This document shows positions 23,682 to 32,984 of a stretch of 35,612 nt of DNA, piece by piece; within the stretch, counting starts at the first letter, position 1; each line of letters opens with the position of its first letter. Origin of the DNA: an uncultured Clostridia bacterium (GTDB taxonomy: Bacteria; Bacillota; Clostridia; Oscillospirales; Acutalibacteraceae); contig CAKNOA010000022.1 in NCBI GenBank assembly GCA_930990065.1, forward strand, positions 1 to 35,612, given 5' to 3'. Made by a program: the position numbers and the translations under genes. Under the pieces are notes generated by a model. That model was given only the letters and a program-made list of their open reading frames with translations, was not told where the DNA came from and searched no databases.

Positions 23682-24647
23682 ATGAAGAAGAAAAAGAAAT
23701 GGGACACCGAATTTCGCCGTTCGATTACCTATCGTATGATTCGAAATATGGCCGGTGCCGGTGCAGCCCGTGTGGCTGAAAAGGCGGTGGATACCGCCTT
23801 GCATGCGGCGGACATCGCACTGGATGCCACACAGGAAAAAGTGCATCAGGCAGCTTCGCATTATACCCAAAAACCGTATGGGGGCGTGCCCATTTATGAA
23901 GCAGAAAGTAGGCCCGAGCAGCAACCGGTTCAGACGGCCCGCAAACCGAAAAAATGGAAGAAAGGCAGGCCCGTGCCCGAAGGATACCGCGCTGTACACC
24001 AAAAAAGCGTGGTTCCCATTTACGCGATTGGGGTATTTTGGCTTTTGTGGGCACTGTTATTCCCGTTAGTGCAAGTGTGGCACTTTTTGCTGGCGGCCGT
24101 GTGCAGTGTGGCGGTGTGGTTTGTGGCATCGAAGATTTGGAGGGGCAAATGGGAACTGGAAAAAATACCGGTAGCCCCCAAAGAACCGGTTTCCTCCGGT
24201 AATCCGGTGGTGGATCAAATGGTGAAAGATGGCACAAAATACCTGCGCGAGCTGCGGGAGGCCAATGATAAAATTGAAGATGAGGAAATTTCCGATGCCA
24301 TTGACCGCATGGAAGACCTCACCTTCAAGATTTTCGCCTATGTCTGCGACCACCCGGACAAAGCCCCCCAGATCCGGCGTTTTATGAATTACTATTTGCC
24401 CACGACGCTAAAATTGCTGGATTCCTACTATACCTTGAGCCAGCAGGGTGTGCAGGGCGAAAATATTATGAGTGCCATGCACAATATCCGTGCGATTATG
24501 CACACGATTGTGCAGGCATTCGAAAAACAGCTTGATTCCCTGTTTGGGGAAGAAGCCCTGGATATTTCTACCGACATCACCGTGCTGGAAAATATGCTCC
24601 AGCAGGAAGGCCTGGCTGGGGAGCAAATGCCAAAAGCCGGTCAATAA
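23682..24647 (+). CDS. XpaC-like membrane protein
   Basis: A 321-residue protein related to XpaC (named for 5-bromo-4-chloroindolyl phosphate hydrolysis; the real role is unknown). A lysine-rich start (MKKKKKWDTEF) leads to an amphipathic segment and a Pro/Lys-rich linker. Two membrane helices follow (about residues 112-130 and 133-150), then a helical cytoplasmic domain (about 165-310). The frame is open from a TTG at 23619; I chose the ATG at 23682 because AAAGG lies before it, although spacing is long (13 bases). telA begins 36 bases after the stop, the usual XpaC-TelA pairing. It may anchor TelA at the membrane; that is inference. Confidence 0.82.
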   Translation: MKKKKKWDTEFRRSITYRMIRNMAGAGAARVAEKAVDTALHAADIALDATQEKVHQAASHYTQKPYGGVPIYEAESRPEQQPVQTARKPKKWKKGRPVPEGYRAVHQKSVVPIYAIGVFWLLWALLFPLVQVWHFLLAAVCSVAVWFVASKIWRGKWELEKIPVAPKEPVSSGNPVVDQMVKDGTKYLRELREANDKIEDEEISDAIDRMEDLTFKIFAYVCDHPDKAPQIRRFMNYYLPTTLKLLDSYYTLSQQGVQGENIMSAMHNIRAIMHTIVQAFEKQLDSLFGEEALDISTDITVLENMLQQEGLAGEQMPKAGQ

Positions 24648-24683
24648 CGAAGACCGATTCTAACATAACGGAGGAGTACCACA

Positions 24684-25832
24684 ATGGATGAAGTAAAATT
24701 GACCCTGGAAGAAGAAGTGCCCGCCGCTCCGGTATTGACACTGGATGCAGAAGAAACCCCCGAGGAAGAAAAAGCCCCGGCAGCGAAACCCGTGACGGTG
24801 GAAGAAACGCCGCTCACCCCGGAAGAACGCAAAATTGTGGATGATTTTGCCGACAAGATCGACGTAACCAACACCACCCAGGTTATGCAGTACGGGTCGG
24901 CGGCCCAGAAAAAGATTGCCAACTTTTCCGAAACGGCGCTGAATAACGTGCGCACCAAAGATTTGGGCGAAGTGGGCAACGCCATCACCGGGCTGGTGAC
25001 GGAACTGAAAGGGTTCGATGCCACCGAAGAAGAAAAGGGATTTTTGGGCTTTTTCAAGCGTTCGGGCAATAAGATCGCGGCTATGAAGGCGAAATATGAC
25101 AAAGTGGAAGTCAATGTGGACCGCATTATGGGCGTGCTGGATCAGCACCAGGTGACGCTGCTCAAAGATATTGCCATGCTGGATAAAATGTACGACATGA
25201 ACCTGTCGTACTTTAAGGAACTGTCCATGTATATTTTGGCGGGCAAAAAGAAATTGCAGCAGGTGCGGGCCACCGTGTTGCCTGAACTGGTGGAAAAGGC
25301 CAAGCGCACCGGTTTGCCGGAAGACGCCCAGGCCGCCAACGATATGAGCGGCATGTGCGAAAGCTTTGAAAAGAAGCTGCACGATTTGGAACTGACGCGT
25401 ATGGTGTCCATCCAGATGGGCCCCCAGATCCGTCTGGTGCAGAATAACGACAAGATCATGGCGGAAAAAATTCAGTCCACCCTGGTCAATACCATTCCTT
25501 TGTGGAAGAGCCAGATGGTGCTGGCTTTGGGGCTGGCTCACAGCCAACAGGCCATGCAGGCACAGCGGGCGGTTACGGATATGACCAATGAATTGCTGCG
25601 CAAAAATGCGGACACCCTAAAAATGGGCAGTATTGAAACCGCCAAAGAGGCCGAACGCGGCGTGGTGGACATTGAAACCTTGAAGCATACCAACGAACAA
25701 CTTATCAGCACCCTGGATGAAGTGAAGCGCATTCAGGACGAAGGCCGTGAAAAGCGCCGGGCAGCCGAAGCCGAACTGGGCCGCATTGAAGGCGAGCTGA
25801 AAGAAAAATTGCTGCAGATACGCGGCAATTAA
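24684..25832 (+). CDS. telA: TelA family toxic anion resistance protein
   Basis: A 382-residue soluble, almost fully helical protein of the TelA family (tellurite and other stress resistance). An acidic Glu/Pro/Ala-rich amino end (1-50) is followed by the conserved body. LGEVGNAITGLVTELKG and FLGFFKRSGNKIAAMKAKYDKVE (partly typical 'KR..N....Y') are followed by helical IPLWKSQMVLALGLAHSQQA, a family hallmark, and a coiled-coil end (about 305-382). GGAGGAG stands before the ATG. It is cotranscribed with xpaC upstream. Despite the name, tellurite is rarely the natural challenge; envelope stress is a better guess. The exact function is unknown. Confidence 0.92.
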   Translation: MDEVKLTLEEEVPAAPVLTLDAEETPEEEKAPAAKPVTVEETPLTPEERKIVDDFADKIDVTNTTQVMQYGSAAQKKIANFSETALNNVRTKDLGEVGNAITGLVTELKGFDATEEEKGFLGFFKRSGNKIAAMKAKYDKVEVNVDRIMGVLDQHQVTLLKDIAMLDKMYDMNLSYFKELSMYILAGKKKLQQVRATVLPELVEKAKRTGLPEDAQAANDMSGMCESFEKKLHDLELTRMVSIQMGPQIRLVQNNDKIMAEKIQSTLVNTIPLWKSQMVLALGLAHSQQAMQAQRAVTDMTNELLRKNADTLKMGSIETAKEAERGVVDIETLKHTNEQLISTLDEVKRIQDEGREKRRAAEAELGRIEGELKEKLLQIRGN

Positions 25833-25852
25833 CGGAGCAACAGGGGGCACCC

Positions 25853-26404
25853 ATGAAACTATCATTTTTGAAAAAACGTGCCACAGCGTGTGTGATAACG
25901 GCCCTGATGGTGGCCGTGTCGATTCCGCTGGGGGTTCACTGTACCGAAACCCGGGCAGCCGATCAGGTGACAGCGCTCTTTTATGAAGGCACCGGCGGCG
26001 GGTACGGCATTCAGTACGATCTGGAGCAGCGCATGGGTACGGCGGCCAATCTGTTGACGGTGGCGCAGCGTTACCTGGAAGCGGGCGATTCGGATTTGCA
26101 GGCGCTTTCCTCGGCCCGGGAAAGGCTGAGCCAAGCTGCGACAATCGGCGATAAATATGACGCCAACGTACAGCTGTCCGATGCGGCGGCTACGATGATC
26201 AGCCGATTGAAAGGGGAAGCGCTGACCGAAACCGATTCGCAGTATGTGACGCAATTCGAAACGGATCTGGCCGCTGCCCAGGATCGGATTGCCCGCAGCA
26301 GCTATAACCAACAGGCCCAGGCGTATAATAACAGCCTGCAGTCTTTCCCGGTAAATTGGCTGCGGACCATTGCCGGGGTGGAGGAATTGGAGCTGTTTTT
26401 GTAA
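25853..26404 (+). CDS. Exported LemA-like helical protein
   Basis: A 183-residue protein with a signal peptide (basic MKLSFLKKRA, then hydrophobic to about residue 32, cleavage near TRAADQ). The mature part is helical. Its last third resembles LemA: QAYNNSLQSFPVNWLRTIAG corresponds to the LemA 'YN..v..fP.n..a...g' end, and an internal ASARERLSQA helix fits the four-helix bundle. It differs from classical LemA by carrying a cleavable-type signal rather than the usual single amino-terminal anchor with extracytoplasmic body. A weak GGGGG site precedes the ATG. It lies between telA and the TPM gene, and LemA with TPM is a common pairing. Family call moderately sure. Confidence 0.7.
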   Translation: MKLSFLKKRATACVITALMVAVSIPLGVHCTETRAADQVTALFYEGTGGGYGIQYDLEQRMGTAANLLTVAQRYLEAGDSDLQALSSARERLSQAATIGDKYDANVQLSDAAATMISRLKGEALTETDSQYVTQFETDLAAAQDRIARSSYNQQAQAYNNSLQSFPVNWLRTIAGVEELELFL

Positions 26405-26448
26405 CAGGCGGCGCTTATCCCCCCGGATGAGGATGGAAAGGAGAAAAG

Positions 26449-27369
26449 ATGAAACAAATTAGCCGGCACACGCGGTGTGTAACGGGATGGCTGGCCATGA
26501 TGGTGTGCCTGATGGTGGTGGTGCTGGTTCATACGGCGACGGCGGTGCAGGCCGCTATCCCGGAACCCAGCAGCCAGTTTTATGTGCTCGATCAGGCCAA
26601 TGTGCTGGACAGCAGCACAGAAAATGCCATTGTGTCCCAAAACCAGACGCTCAATACCCAAACCGGCGCGCAAATTTGCGTAGTAACGGTGGACTTCCTG
26701 GACGGGCAATCGATTGAAGATTATGCCTATGACCTGTTTAATAGCTGGGGTATTGGCGACAAAGACCGCAATAATGGCGTGCTCATGCTGCTGGCCATTG
26801 GCGAAGACAATTATTACGTGTTGCAGGGGACAGGGCTCGAAAATACCCTGACCAGCGGGACGATTCAAAACATACTGGATACCTATATGGAACCGGATTT
26901 TGCGGACAAGCAGTATGATGAAGCGGTGCAAAAGACGTTTGCCCAGCTTTATGACCGGGTGGCAAGCATTTATGCGGGCACCTATGAACCAGAAAATGAC
27001 CATTACTATGAATACAGCTACGAATTCGAAGACCAACCGGGTTTGGTTTTCATCGGTTTTCTGCTGTTTGTGGTCATCTTTGTGGTGGTGCTGGCCGTGA
27101 TCTTTTCCAATATCCGGCGGGCAGGAGGCCCCATGGGCGGATACCGCCGTGGCCCTTCGTTTTTCTTCTTCCCGTTTATTTGGCCCCGTGGTCCCCGTCC
27201 GCCTCGCGGGCCTCGTCCTCCGCGTGGGCCCCGCCCGCCGTTTGGCGGTGGTTTTGGCGGTGGCATCGGAGGCGGCCTTGGCGGTGGATTCCGCGGGGGC
27301 GGCTTTGGTGGTGGAGGGTTCCATGGCGGCGGTGGCTCGAGCCGCGGCGGTGGAGCCGGCCGGCATTGA
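26449..27369 (+). CDS. TPM domain (YgcG-like) membrane protein with Gly-rich tail
   Basis: A 306-residue envelope protein. Signal peptide (about 1-36), then an extracytoplasmic TPM domain (about 40-175) starting at FYVLDQANVLDSSTENAI with the family's GAQICVVTVDFLDGQ and NNGVLMLLAIGEDNYYVLQG strands. One membrane helix follows (about 200-223). The cytoplasmic tail has four RPPRGP-type repeats (about 245-265) and a GGGFGGG-rich end with final serines and His. AAAGGAG lies before the ATG. The TPM domain has been linked to photosystem II repair in plants and to acid phosphatase activity, but in bacteria its role is unclear. The gene is cotranscribed with the LemA-like gene. Confidence 0.88.
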   Translation: MKQISRHTRCVTGWLAMMVCLMVVVLVHTATAVQAAIPEPSSQFYVLDQANVLDSSTENAIVSQNQTLNTQTGAQICVVTVDFLDGQSIEDYAYDLFNSWGIGDKDRNNGVLMLLAIGEDNYYVLQGTGLENTLTSGTIQNILDTYMEPDFADKQYDEAVQKTFAQLYDRVASIYAGTYEPENDHYYEYSYEFEDQPGLVFIGFLLFVVIFVVVLAVIFSNIRRAGGPMGGYRRGPSFFFFPFIWPRGPRPPRGPRPPRGPRPPFGGGFGGGIGGGLGGGFRGGGFGGGGFHGGGGSSRGGGAGRH

Positions 27370-27385
27370 GGAAAGGAGCTAGCGT

Positions 27386-27874
27386 ATGCATATTCAAACG
27401 GACCAGCCTATGGAAGCGTGCCAGCAGGAGCTGAAAGATGCCCTAGATAGCCGCAAAATCTTTAAAGCGGAACGCTATACCGGGTGGGTGAAAGGGCGCT
27501 TTTTCAGCATGGCATATACCCACGATAAAGAAGCGGCCGAACGGGGCCGCTGGTCCTATAATAAAGCCATGGGCTTTTTGACGGAAAAAGAGGGCAACAC
27601 CCACGTGCATGTGACGATTTTTCGCGGACTGAGCGACCCTGTGTCGCTGCTAATCCTGTTTGTGGTGTTCCTCATTTTGTTTTTGTTGATTCAGGAGCGC
27701 TGGCAGGCGACTTTTTTGGATACCCTGACCTTTTCTCTGTTAGCGACGGCGTGTATTGCCTGCATCAGTTACATGGCCACTGCTTTTGGCGAAGTGGGGC
27801 GGAAAGAAACCGAGACGCTGCGCCGCCATATTCAGCAAGCGCTGCATCTCGACGAAAAACCAGATGAAGAATAA
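27386..27874 (+). CDS. Small two-helix membrane protein, unknown function
   Basis: A 162-residue protein I do not recognise. A soluble mixed alpha/beta amino part (1-82) begins MHIQTDQPMEACQQEL and contains an aromatic GRFFSMAYTHDKEAAERGRW segment. Two hydrophobic helices follow (about 87-105 and 112-132), then a charged tail (KETETLRRHIQQALHLDEK). AAAGGAG precedes the ATG, and only 16 bases separate it from the TPM gene, so it belongs to the same operon. The soluble part faces the cytoplasm if both helices form a hairpin. It is probably an accessory of the XpaC-TelA-LemA-TPM set. Confidence 0.7.
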   Translation: MHIQTDQPMEACQQELKDALDSRKIFKAERYTGWVKGRFFSMAYTHDKEAAERGRWSYNKAMGFLTEKEGNTHVHVTIFRGLSDPVSLLILFVVFLILFLLIQERWQATFLDTLTFSLLATACIACISYMATAFGEVGRKETETLRRHIQQALHLDEKPDEE

Positions 27875-27916
27875 AAAACCGGATCGATTCCATCAGGGTG
27901 AATCGGTCCGGTTTTT
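27874..27916. terminator. Bidirectional terminator between converging operons
   Basis: AAAACCGGATCGATTC (about 27875-27890) pairs with GAATCGGTCCGGTTTT (about 27900-27915), with T-runs on both strands. It ends the TelA operon and the lepA-side genes. Confidence 0.9.
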
Positions 27917-27930
27917 CTTTTAAAAACGAA

Positions 27931-28398
27931 TTAGGTATCCTTGCGTTTGCCGTGAATTTCCGTCAGGGTAATACGCAAAATGGCCGTATGTCCTGCTCCG
28001 TTGGCCGCTGCCGCGGGAATTTCATCTCCCTGTTCCGGGGCATATTTACGGCACAGCAGTTCCAGCGCGTGGCGCCGCTCGCCGATATCCTCTACGACGA
28101 ATGCCTGGCCGATGGCCACGACACTTTCGTACAGCAGGGTGAATTTTTCCGGTACGCGCTGGGTGTTGCCCACGCAGCATAGGCACACACGGCTGTCGTT
28201 TTCAATGTTTTCAATCTTCTGTCCATAATGGGCCCCGTGGATATAAGCGGTTTTTCCTTCGAATACGGGTGAAACCGGTACACAATAGGGCTGCCCATCC
28301 GGGCACACGGTGCTTAAAAATGCGTACTCACAGTTTTGGAGTAGGGAAAGAGCCTCCTTAGCGGGAAATTCCCGTTCGGCATGGAACATACGATGCAT
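27931..28398 (-). CDS. Pyridoxamine 5'-phosphate oxidase-like flavin-binding protein
   Basis: A 155-residue split-barrel FMN-binding protein of the kind that includes nitroimidazole-resistance (NimA-like) proteins. CEYAFLSTVCPDGQPYCVPV (residues 23-42) is the family's first hairpin with a flavin-contacting turn. IHGAHYGQKIENIENDSRVCLCCVG is the second (quoted in part as the HGAHYGQKIENI stretch). AGGAGG stands eight bases before the ATG at 28398. It lies 33 bases after hemW and is probably cotranscribed with it; the shared terminator at 27874-27916 ends the unit. It likely reduces or binds a small flavin-linked substrate. Confidence 0.85.
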   Translation of the reverse strand: MHRMFHAEREFPAKEALSLLQNCEYAFLSTVCPDGQPYCVPVSPVFEGKTAYIHGAHYGQKIENIENDSRVCLCCVGNTQRVPEKFTLLYESVVAIGQAFVVEDIGERRHALELLCRKYAPEQGDEIPAAAANGAGHTAILRITLTEIHGKRKDT

Positions 28399-28430
28399 AC
28401 ATTTTTCCTCCTGAAACCTGAAAATGATAG

Positions 28431-29549
28431 TTATAACAGCAGTTCGCTAATCAGTTCATTAGATACGAGAAACCCTTTCGGTGTCAGCGCCAAACGGCCG
28501 GTAACCGGCTGCATAAGCCCCGCCTTTTGGTAAGGAATGGCCCGTTTGGACATGCGGGCATAGGCCGTTTTGCCTTCTTCCCCGTAACGGGCGGTAAGCT
28601 TTTCCTGTGTCAGGCCCTCCCGCAGGCGCAGGCCCAGCATGATACATTCTTCCAGTGTACCGCCGTTTCCGTCTTCGATGGGGCGGTCACCGCGCAAAAA
28701 AGCGGATAAATCCCGGGGATAATAAAAGCGCCGGTTTTCGAGAAATGAGTGAGCCCCCGGGCCAAGGCCCAGGTATTCTTCGTCCCGCCAATAGGTCAGG
28801 TTATGCTGGCCTTCCCGGCCGGGATGGGCAAAATTGCTGATCTCATATTGACGGTATCCGGATTTTTCCAGTGTGTCACAGGCAAAGAGATATAAATCAG
28901 CGGCCCGGTCGTCGTCCGGCAAGGTCATATTTTCTCTCTGACGGGCAAAGGGGGTGCCTTCCTCGATTTTGAGTAAATAGGCCGACACATGGTCGGCTCT
29001 GCACTGCTGACAAAAAGACACCGAAGCACCGATTTCCCGTTCCCCCTGGCCGGGCAGTGCCAACATCAGGTCGAGGGATACATTGTGAATGCCGGCTTTT
29101 CTTGCCTGTTTTACAGCATCAAAAGCCTGCTCCGCCGTATGGCGGCGCCCCAGCAGTTGCAATTCTTTAGGATTGGAGGATTGCAGCCCGATGGATGCGC
29201 GGTTGACCCCGCCGGCGCTGGCGGCGGCCCAGATTTCGGACAAATCCCGGGTGGGATTCGCTTCCATGGTCACTTCCGCCGACGGTAAAACCGAAAAAGA
29301 GCGGAAAACCGCTTGTAACAGGCGCAAAAGCCGCTGGGGCCCAAGCTGGCTGGGAGTGCCGCCCCCCAGATACACCGAGTGTACCGGGCGGGAAAGCGCC
29401 GCTCCCCAATGGGCAAGCGCCTTTTGCATGGCGGTGACATACCGGTCCATGACGCTGTCATCCGCCGAAAGGGAATAAAAGTCACAATACGGGCATTTGC
29501 CGTCGCAGAAAGGGACATGCAAATATAGCGCAAGCGGGGAACAGGACAA
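28431..29549 (-). CDS. hemW: Radical SAM heme chaperone HemW
   Basis: A 372-residue radical SAM protein. The cluster motif is C-D-G-K-C-P-Y-C near residues 15-22 (HVPFCDGKCPYCDF), with GGGTPS at about 68-73 and the HemN-type carboxy domain (NLTYWRDEEYLGLGPGAHSF). HemW proteins bind and deliver heme or take part in radical SAM chemistry; they were often mis-annotated as coproporphyrinogen III oxidase. The start is a TTG at 29547-29549, with AGGAGG nine bases upstream; no ATG fits. It follows lepA, with the lepA terminator between, the common order in Firmicutes. Confidence 0.92.
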   Translation of the reverse strand: MSCSPLALYLHVPFCDGKCPYCDFYSLSADDSVMDRYVTAMQKALAHWGAALSRPVHSVYLGGGTPSQLGPQRLLRLLQAVFRSFSVLPSAEVTMEANPTRDLSEIWAAASAGGVNRASIGLQSSNPKELQLLGRRHTAEQAFDAVKQARKAGIHNVSLDLMLALPGQGEREIGASVSFCQQCRADHVSAYLLKIEEGTPFARQRENMTLPDDDRAADLYLFACDTLEKSGYRQYEISNFAHPGREGQHNLTYWRDEEYLGLGPGAHSFLENRRFYYPRDLSAFLRGDRPIEDGNGGTLEECIMLGLRLREGLTQEKLTARYGEEGKTAYARMSKRAIPYQKAGLMQPVTGRLALTPKGFLVSNELISELLL

Positions 29550-29664
29550 AGCGGTAAACCTCCTTTTTCGAGGACGACTTCCTCAAACCTACAGTAGCGT
29601 AGCAAAATTTAGCCGGAAAATCAAGATTCGAAATGGCCAAAAAGAACACGCTTTTTTTGGGCGC

Positions 29665-29698
29665 AAAAAAGCCCGGACAATCGAGTTCCGGGCTTTTT
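29665..29698 (-). terminator. Terminator after lepA
   Basis: AAAAAGCCCGGA (29666-29677) pairs with TCCGGGCTTTTT (29687-29698) around a nine-base loop, so both strands end in T-runs. It sits seven bases past the lepA stop. Confidence 0.92.
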
Positions 29699-29704
29699 CG
29701 GCAA

Positions 29705-31519
29705 TCAGGAATCGTCCTCTAATTTCAGTACGCTCATGAAGGCCTCCTGGGGCACTTCGACGGTACCCAACTGGCGCATGCGCTTTTTGCCTTCTTTCTG
29801 CTTTTCCAGCAGTTTCTTCTTACGGGTAATATCACCGCCATAGCACTTGGCCAACACGTCTTTCCGCAGGGCTTTGACCGTTTCGCGGGCGATGATCCGG
29901 CCGCCAATGCATGCCTGGATGGGCACTTCAAACAGCTGGCGCGGAATCTTCTGGGCCAGTTTTTCGGCCATACGGCGGGCACGGGGGTAAGCTTTGTCGG
30001 CGTGGATGATGAACGACAGTGCGTCCACAATTTCGCCGTTAAGCATAATATCCAACTTAACCAGGTTGGATTTCTGGTACCCGGCCAATTCATAATCGAA
30101 CGAGGCATAACCCCGGGTGCGGGATTTCAGTACATCGAAAAAGTCATAAATGATTTCATTCAGGGGCAGCAGGTAGTGCAAATCCACCCGGTCCGCTTCG
30201 ATATACGTCATGTCCTTGTACACGCCCCGGCGTTCCTGGCACAATTCCATAATGCTGCCCACATATTCGCTGGGGCTGTAAATATGGGCGTTGGCCATGG
30301 GCTCTTCGGCCGAACGGATTTCGGTGGGGTCAGGGTAATTGGTGGGGTTATCGATGGCCACCACGGTGCCGTCGGTCTTTTCAATATGATACACCACGCT
30401 GGGGGCGGTGGTAATCAGGTCCAGGTTATATTCCCGCTCCAGCCGTTCCTGGATAATCTCCATGTGCAAAAGCCCCAAGAAGCCGCACCGGAAACCAAAG
30501 CCCAGGGCAACGGAGGTTTCGGGTTCAAACGACAAAGCGGCGTCGTTGAGCTGCAATTTTTCCAGCGCATCCCGCAAATCGCCGTAATGGGCGCCGTCGG
30601 CGGGGTATACGCCGCAGAACACCATGGGCTGGGCGGCCCGGTAGCCGGGCAGCGCTTCGCTGCAAGGGTTATTCGCCAGAGTGACGGTATCGCCTACACG
30701 GGCTTCCCGCACATTTTTAATGGAAGCGGCGATATAGCCCACTTCCCCGGCGGACAGCTCGTCGGCCGGTTCCAGCGAAGTCGCCCGCAGGTAGCCGCAT
30801 TCCACCACCGTGAATTCACTGCCTACGGCCATCATGCGGATGACGTCCCCGGGGTGTACCCGGCCTTCTTTAATACGCACGTACACGATCACGCCACGGT
30901 AGGCGTCGTAATACGAATCAAAAATCAGTGCCTGCAGCGGGGCGTCGGGGTCTCCTTTGGGGGCGGGGACGTCCGATACAATTTTTTCCATCACCTGGTC
31001 GATATTGATGCCTTGCTTGGCTGAAATCCGGGGCGCGTCGTCGGCCGGAATGCCGATCACATCTTCGATTTCCTGGGCCACCCGGTCCGGATCGGCGGAA
31101 AGCAAATCAATTTTGTTGATAACGGGCACAATCTCCAACCCGGCATCCACGGCCAGGTAGGTGTTGGCCAGCGTCTGGGCTTCAATCCCCTGGGAGGCGT
31201 CCACAATCAGTACAGCCCCTTCGCAGGCCGCCAGTGAACGGGATACTTCATAGTTAAAGTCCACATGGCCGGGGGTGTCGATCAGATTGAACACATACTC
31301 CTGGCCGTCTTTGGCGTGGTAATTGAGGGTAACGGCGTGGGCCTTGATGGTGATGCCCCGTTCCCGTTCCAAATCCATATTATCAAGCAGCTGGTCTTCC
31401 ATATCCCGCAGTGCCACCGACTGGGTCTGTTCCAAAATACGGTCGGCCAAGGTGCTTTTGCCATGATCGATATGGGCCACGATGCTGAAATTGCGAATGC
31501 GGTCCTGTGCTACACTCAA
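29705..31519 (-). CDS. lepA: Elongation factor 4 (LepA)
   Basis: A 604-residue translational GTPase, the usual length. G-domain motifs are [18 protein letters not shown] and NKIDL. Domain II follows, then the LepA-specific carboxy end with [17 protein letters not shown]. It binds ribosomes and affects elongation and back-translocation. The likely start is a TTG at 31517-31519, with AGGTGA six bases upstream. Its promoter is at 31565-31594 and a terminator lies just after the stop, so lepA is mostly monocistronic although hemW is next. Confidence 0.97.
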   Translation of the reverse strand: MSVAQDRIRNFSIVAHIDHGKSTLADRILEQTQSVALRDMEDQLLDNMDLERERGITIKAHAVTLNYHAKDGQEYVFNLIDTPGHVDFNYEVSRSLAACEGAVLIVDASQGIEAQTLANTYLAVDAGLEIVPVINKIDLLSADPDRVAQEIEDVIGIPADDAPRISAKQGINIDQVMEKIVSDVPAPKGDPDAPLQALIFDSYYDAYRGVIVYVRIKEGRVHPGDVIRMMAVGSEFTVVECGYLRATSLEPADELSAGEVGYIAASIKNVREARVGDTVTLANNPCSEALPGYRAAQPMVFCGVYPADGAHYGDLRDALEKLQLNDAALSFEPETSVALGFGFRCGFLGLLHMEIIQERLEREYNLDLITTAPSVVYHIEKTDGTVVAIDNPTNYPDPTEIRSAEEPMANAHIYSPSEYVGSIMELCQERRGVYKDMTYIEADRVDLHYLLPLNEIIYDFFDVLKSRTRGYASFDYELAGYQKSNLVKLDIMLNGEIVDALSFIIHADKAYPRARRMAEKLAQKIPRQLFEVPIQACIGGRIIARETVKALRKDVLAKCYGGDITRKKKLLEKQKEGKKRMRQLGTVEVPQEAFMSVLKLEDDS

Positions 31520-31564
31520 AAAGAATCACCTGGTTCCTTTCCTGTTCAAAAAAACATACACATT

Positions 31565-31594
31565 ATTATATCACACAGCGCCCGGTACTGTAAA
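31565..31594 (-). promoter_or_regulatory. Promoter of lepA
   Basis: On the minus strand TTTACA (31589-31594), 18-base spacer, TATAAT (31565-31570). The following AATGTGTATGTTT is nearly the same as the start region behind the promoter at 33823-33851. Confidence 0.8.
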
Positions 31595-31600
31595 TCAGCG

Positions 31601-31635
31601 AAAAAGAAAACCGGCGGATGTTTTCCGCCGGTTTT
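31601..31635 (-). terminator. Terminator of the Thr-Pro protein and M23 operon
   Basis: AAAACCGGCGGA (31607-31618) pairs with TCCGCCGGTTTT (31624-31635); on the minus strand it is followed by TTTTCTTTTTC. Confidence 0.92.
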
Positions 31636-31645
31636 CTGGAAGAGA

Positions 31646-32938
31646 TCAATAGGAAGGGGTATAATCCAGCACGGCTGCCGGGTCAATGCGGTCGCCGTTG
31701 CTCCACAGTTCAAAGTGCAGGTGGGCGCCATAGGAATCGCCTGTATTGCCCACATACCCGATGATCTGGCCCTGTTCTACATACTGGCCTGCGGAAACTA
31801 CCACACTACTCATATGCGCATATTGGGTAGCGTAGCCATCGCTATGGCCGATCATCACGTGATACCCCCAGCCGTAGCCCCAGGTATCGCTGGTGTAAGC
31901 CGTGATCACGGTACCGCTTTGTGCCGCTACAATGGGAGCCCCGTAGATACCGGCCCCTACAATATCAATGCCTTTGTGGGTCCGGCCGCCTCCCATCCAG
32001 CCATCGCCGACTTTGGTAAAACCGGGAACCGGCCATATGTATCCGCTGCTCTGGATACCGCCGCCGCTGTCCGGTGTGGGGCTCGGTGTGGGCGAAACAG
32101 AACCGCTGTTTCCGCCGGTGTCGGGCGTTGGTGTGGGTGTGGGGGTGGGAGTGGGAGTCGGCGTTGCCTTGGCCATTTCTTCCTGCCACTGCAGTTGCAG
32201 GCGGCCCATTTCGGCTTCCATCTCTTCGCTTTCCTGGGCATTGCCTTCTAACTGTTGGTTAATTTCATCTTCCTGGTTTTGCAGCTTAGCCAGTACAGCC
32301 GCACTCTCTTCTTCCAACGAAGAGAGCTCGTCCCGTTTTTCTTCCAAGGTATCCCGTAGCTCACTGGCGGCCTGACGGTCCGCTTCCAGCTGCTCTTTTT
32401 CTTCTTGCATGGCAGCCAAATCAGATTTGACGGAATTGATCAAATCCGTGTCATGCCGGGTAATGGCCGAAAGGAATTGGTACTTTGTGGCAAAGTCCAC
32501 AATGCTGTCACTATTAAGCAGGATTTCCAGTGTGCTGGCGTTGCCCGTCATATACAACACCCGCAGCCGTTCTTTTAATTTTTCAATGTCGGCATTCATG
32601 GATTCATTGGCCTCTTCCATGTTGGCCTGCTCTTCCACAATGCGGGCATCGAGCTCATCGAGCATGTTGTTGGCGTTGTCGATTTCACTCATGACAACGG
32701 CCTTTTGTTCTTGCAGGGTATCGTAATATTCCTGTTGTTCCTCTTCATCCTGGCGCAGCGTATCCAATTTTTCTCGCAGTTCGTCGTTTTGTTTTTCCAG
32801 TTCTTCTTGCTGCTGTTGCAGCTGCTGTTGCTTTTCTTCAATGTCCGAAAGCGTGTCAGCGCCTACGCTCACACTCAGCAGGGCAGCACACAGCAAAAAA
32901 GCTATGCCGCGTTGCCAAAGACGGCGGCCATGTTTCAT
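31646..32938 (-). CDS. Exported coiled-coil M23 peptidase (EnvC/CwlO-like)
   Basis: A 430-residue wall hydrolase or hydrolase activator. Signal peptide (about 1-27), then a long coiled coil (about 30-255, very rich in Gln and Glu), a Thr-Pro repeat (about 258-273), a Ser/Pro/Gly linker, and a carboxy-terminal M23 domain (about 305-430). In the M23 domain, HKGIDIVG (zinc His and Asp), the YATQYAHMS segment and HLHFELW (HxH) are all present, so the LytM-type zinc site looks complete and the enzyme could be an active endopeptidase. The ATG at 32938 is chosen, since AAAGGAG lies 11 bases before it; the frame is open to 32965, which would include that site. It is cotranscribed with the Thr-Pro-rich gene, 47 bases upstream. 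Confidence 0.9.
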   Translation of the reverse strand: MKHGRRLWQRGIAFLLCAALLSVSVGADTLSDIEEKQQQLQQQQEELEKQNDELREKLDTLRQDEEEQQEYYDTLQEQKAVVMSEIDNANNMLDELDARIVEEQANMEEANESMNADIEKLKERLRVLYMTGNASTLEILLNSDSIVDFATKYQFLSAITRHDTDLINSVKSDLAAMQEEKEQLEADRQAASELRDTLEEKRDELSSLEEESAAVLAKLQNQEDEINQQLEGNAQESEEMEAEMGRLQLQWQEEMAKATPTPTPTPTPTPTPDTGGNSGSVSPTPSPTPDSGGGIQSSGYIWPVPGFTKVGDGWMGGGRTHKGIDIVGAGIYGAPIVAAQSGTVITAYTSDTWGYGWGYHVMIGHSDGYATQYAHMSSVVVSAGQYVEQGQIIGYVGNTGDSYGAHLHFELWSNGDRIDPAAVLDYTPSY

Positions 32939-32984
32939 GATGAAATCGTCTCCTTTCCGGTTCATTTTGTATATACGATCGAAA

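Noticed and set aside
30002..31024. 340-residue plus-strand frame inside lepA
   Set aside because: Shadow of a highly conserved gene on the opposite strand.
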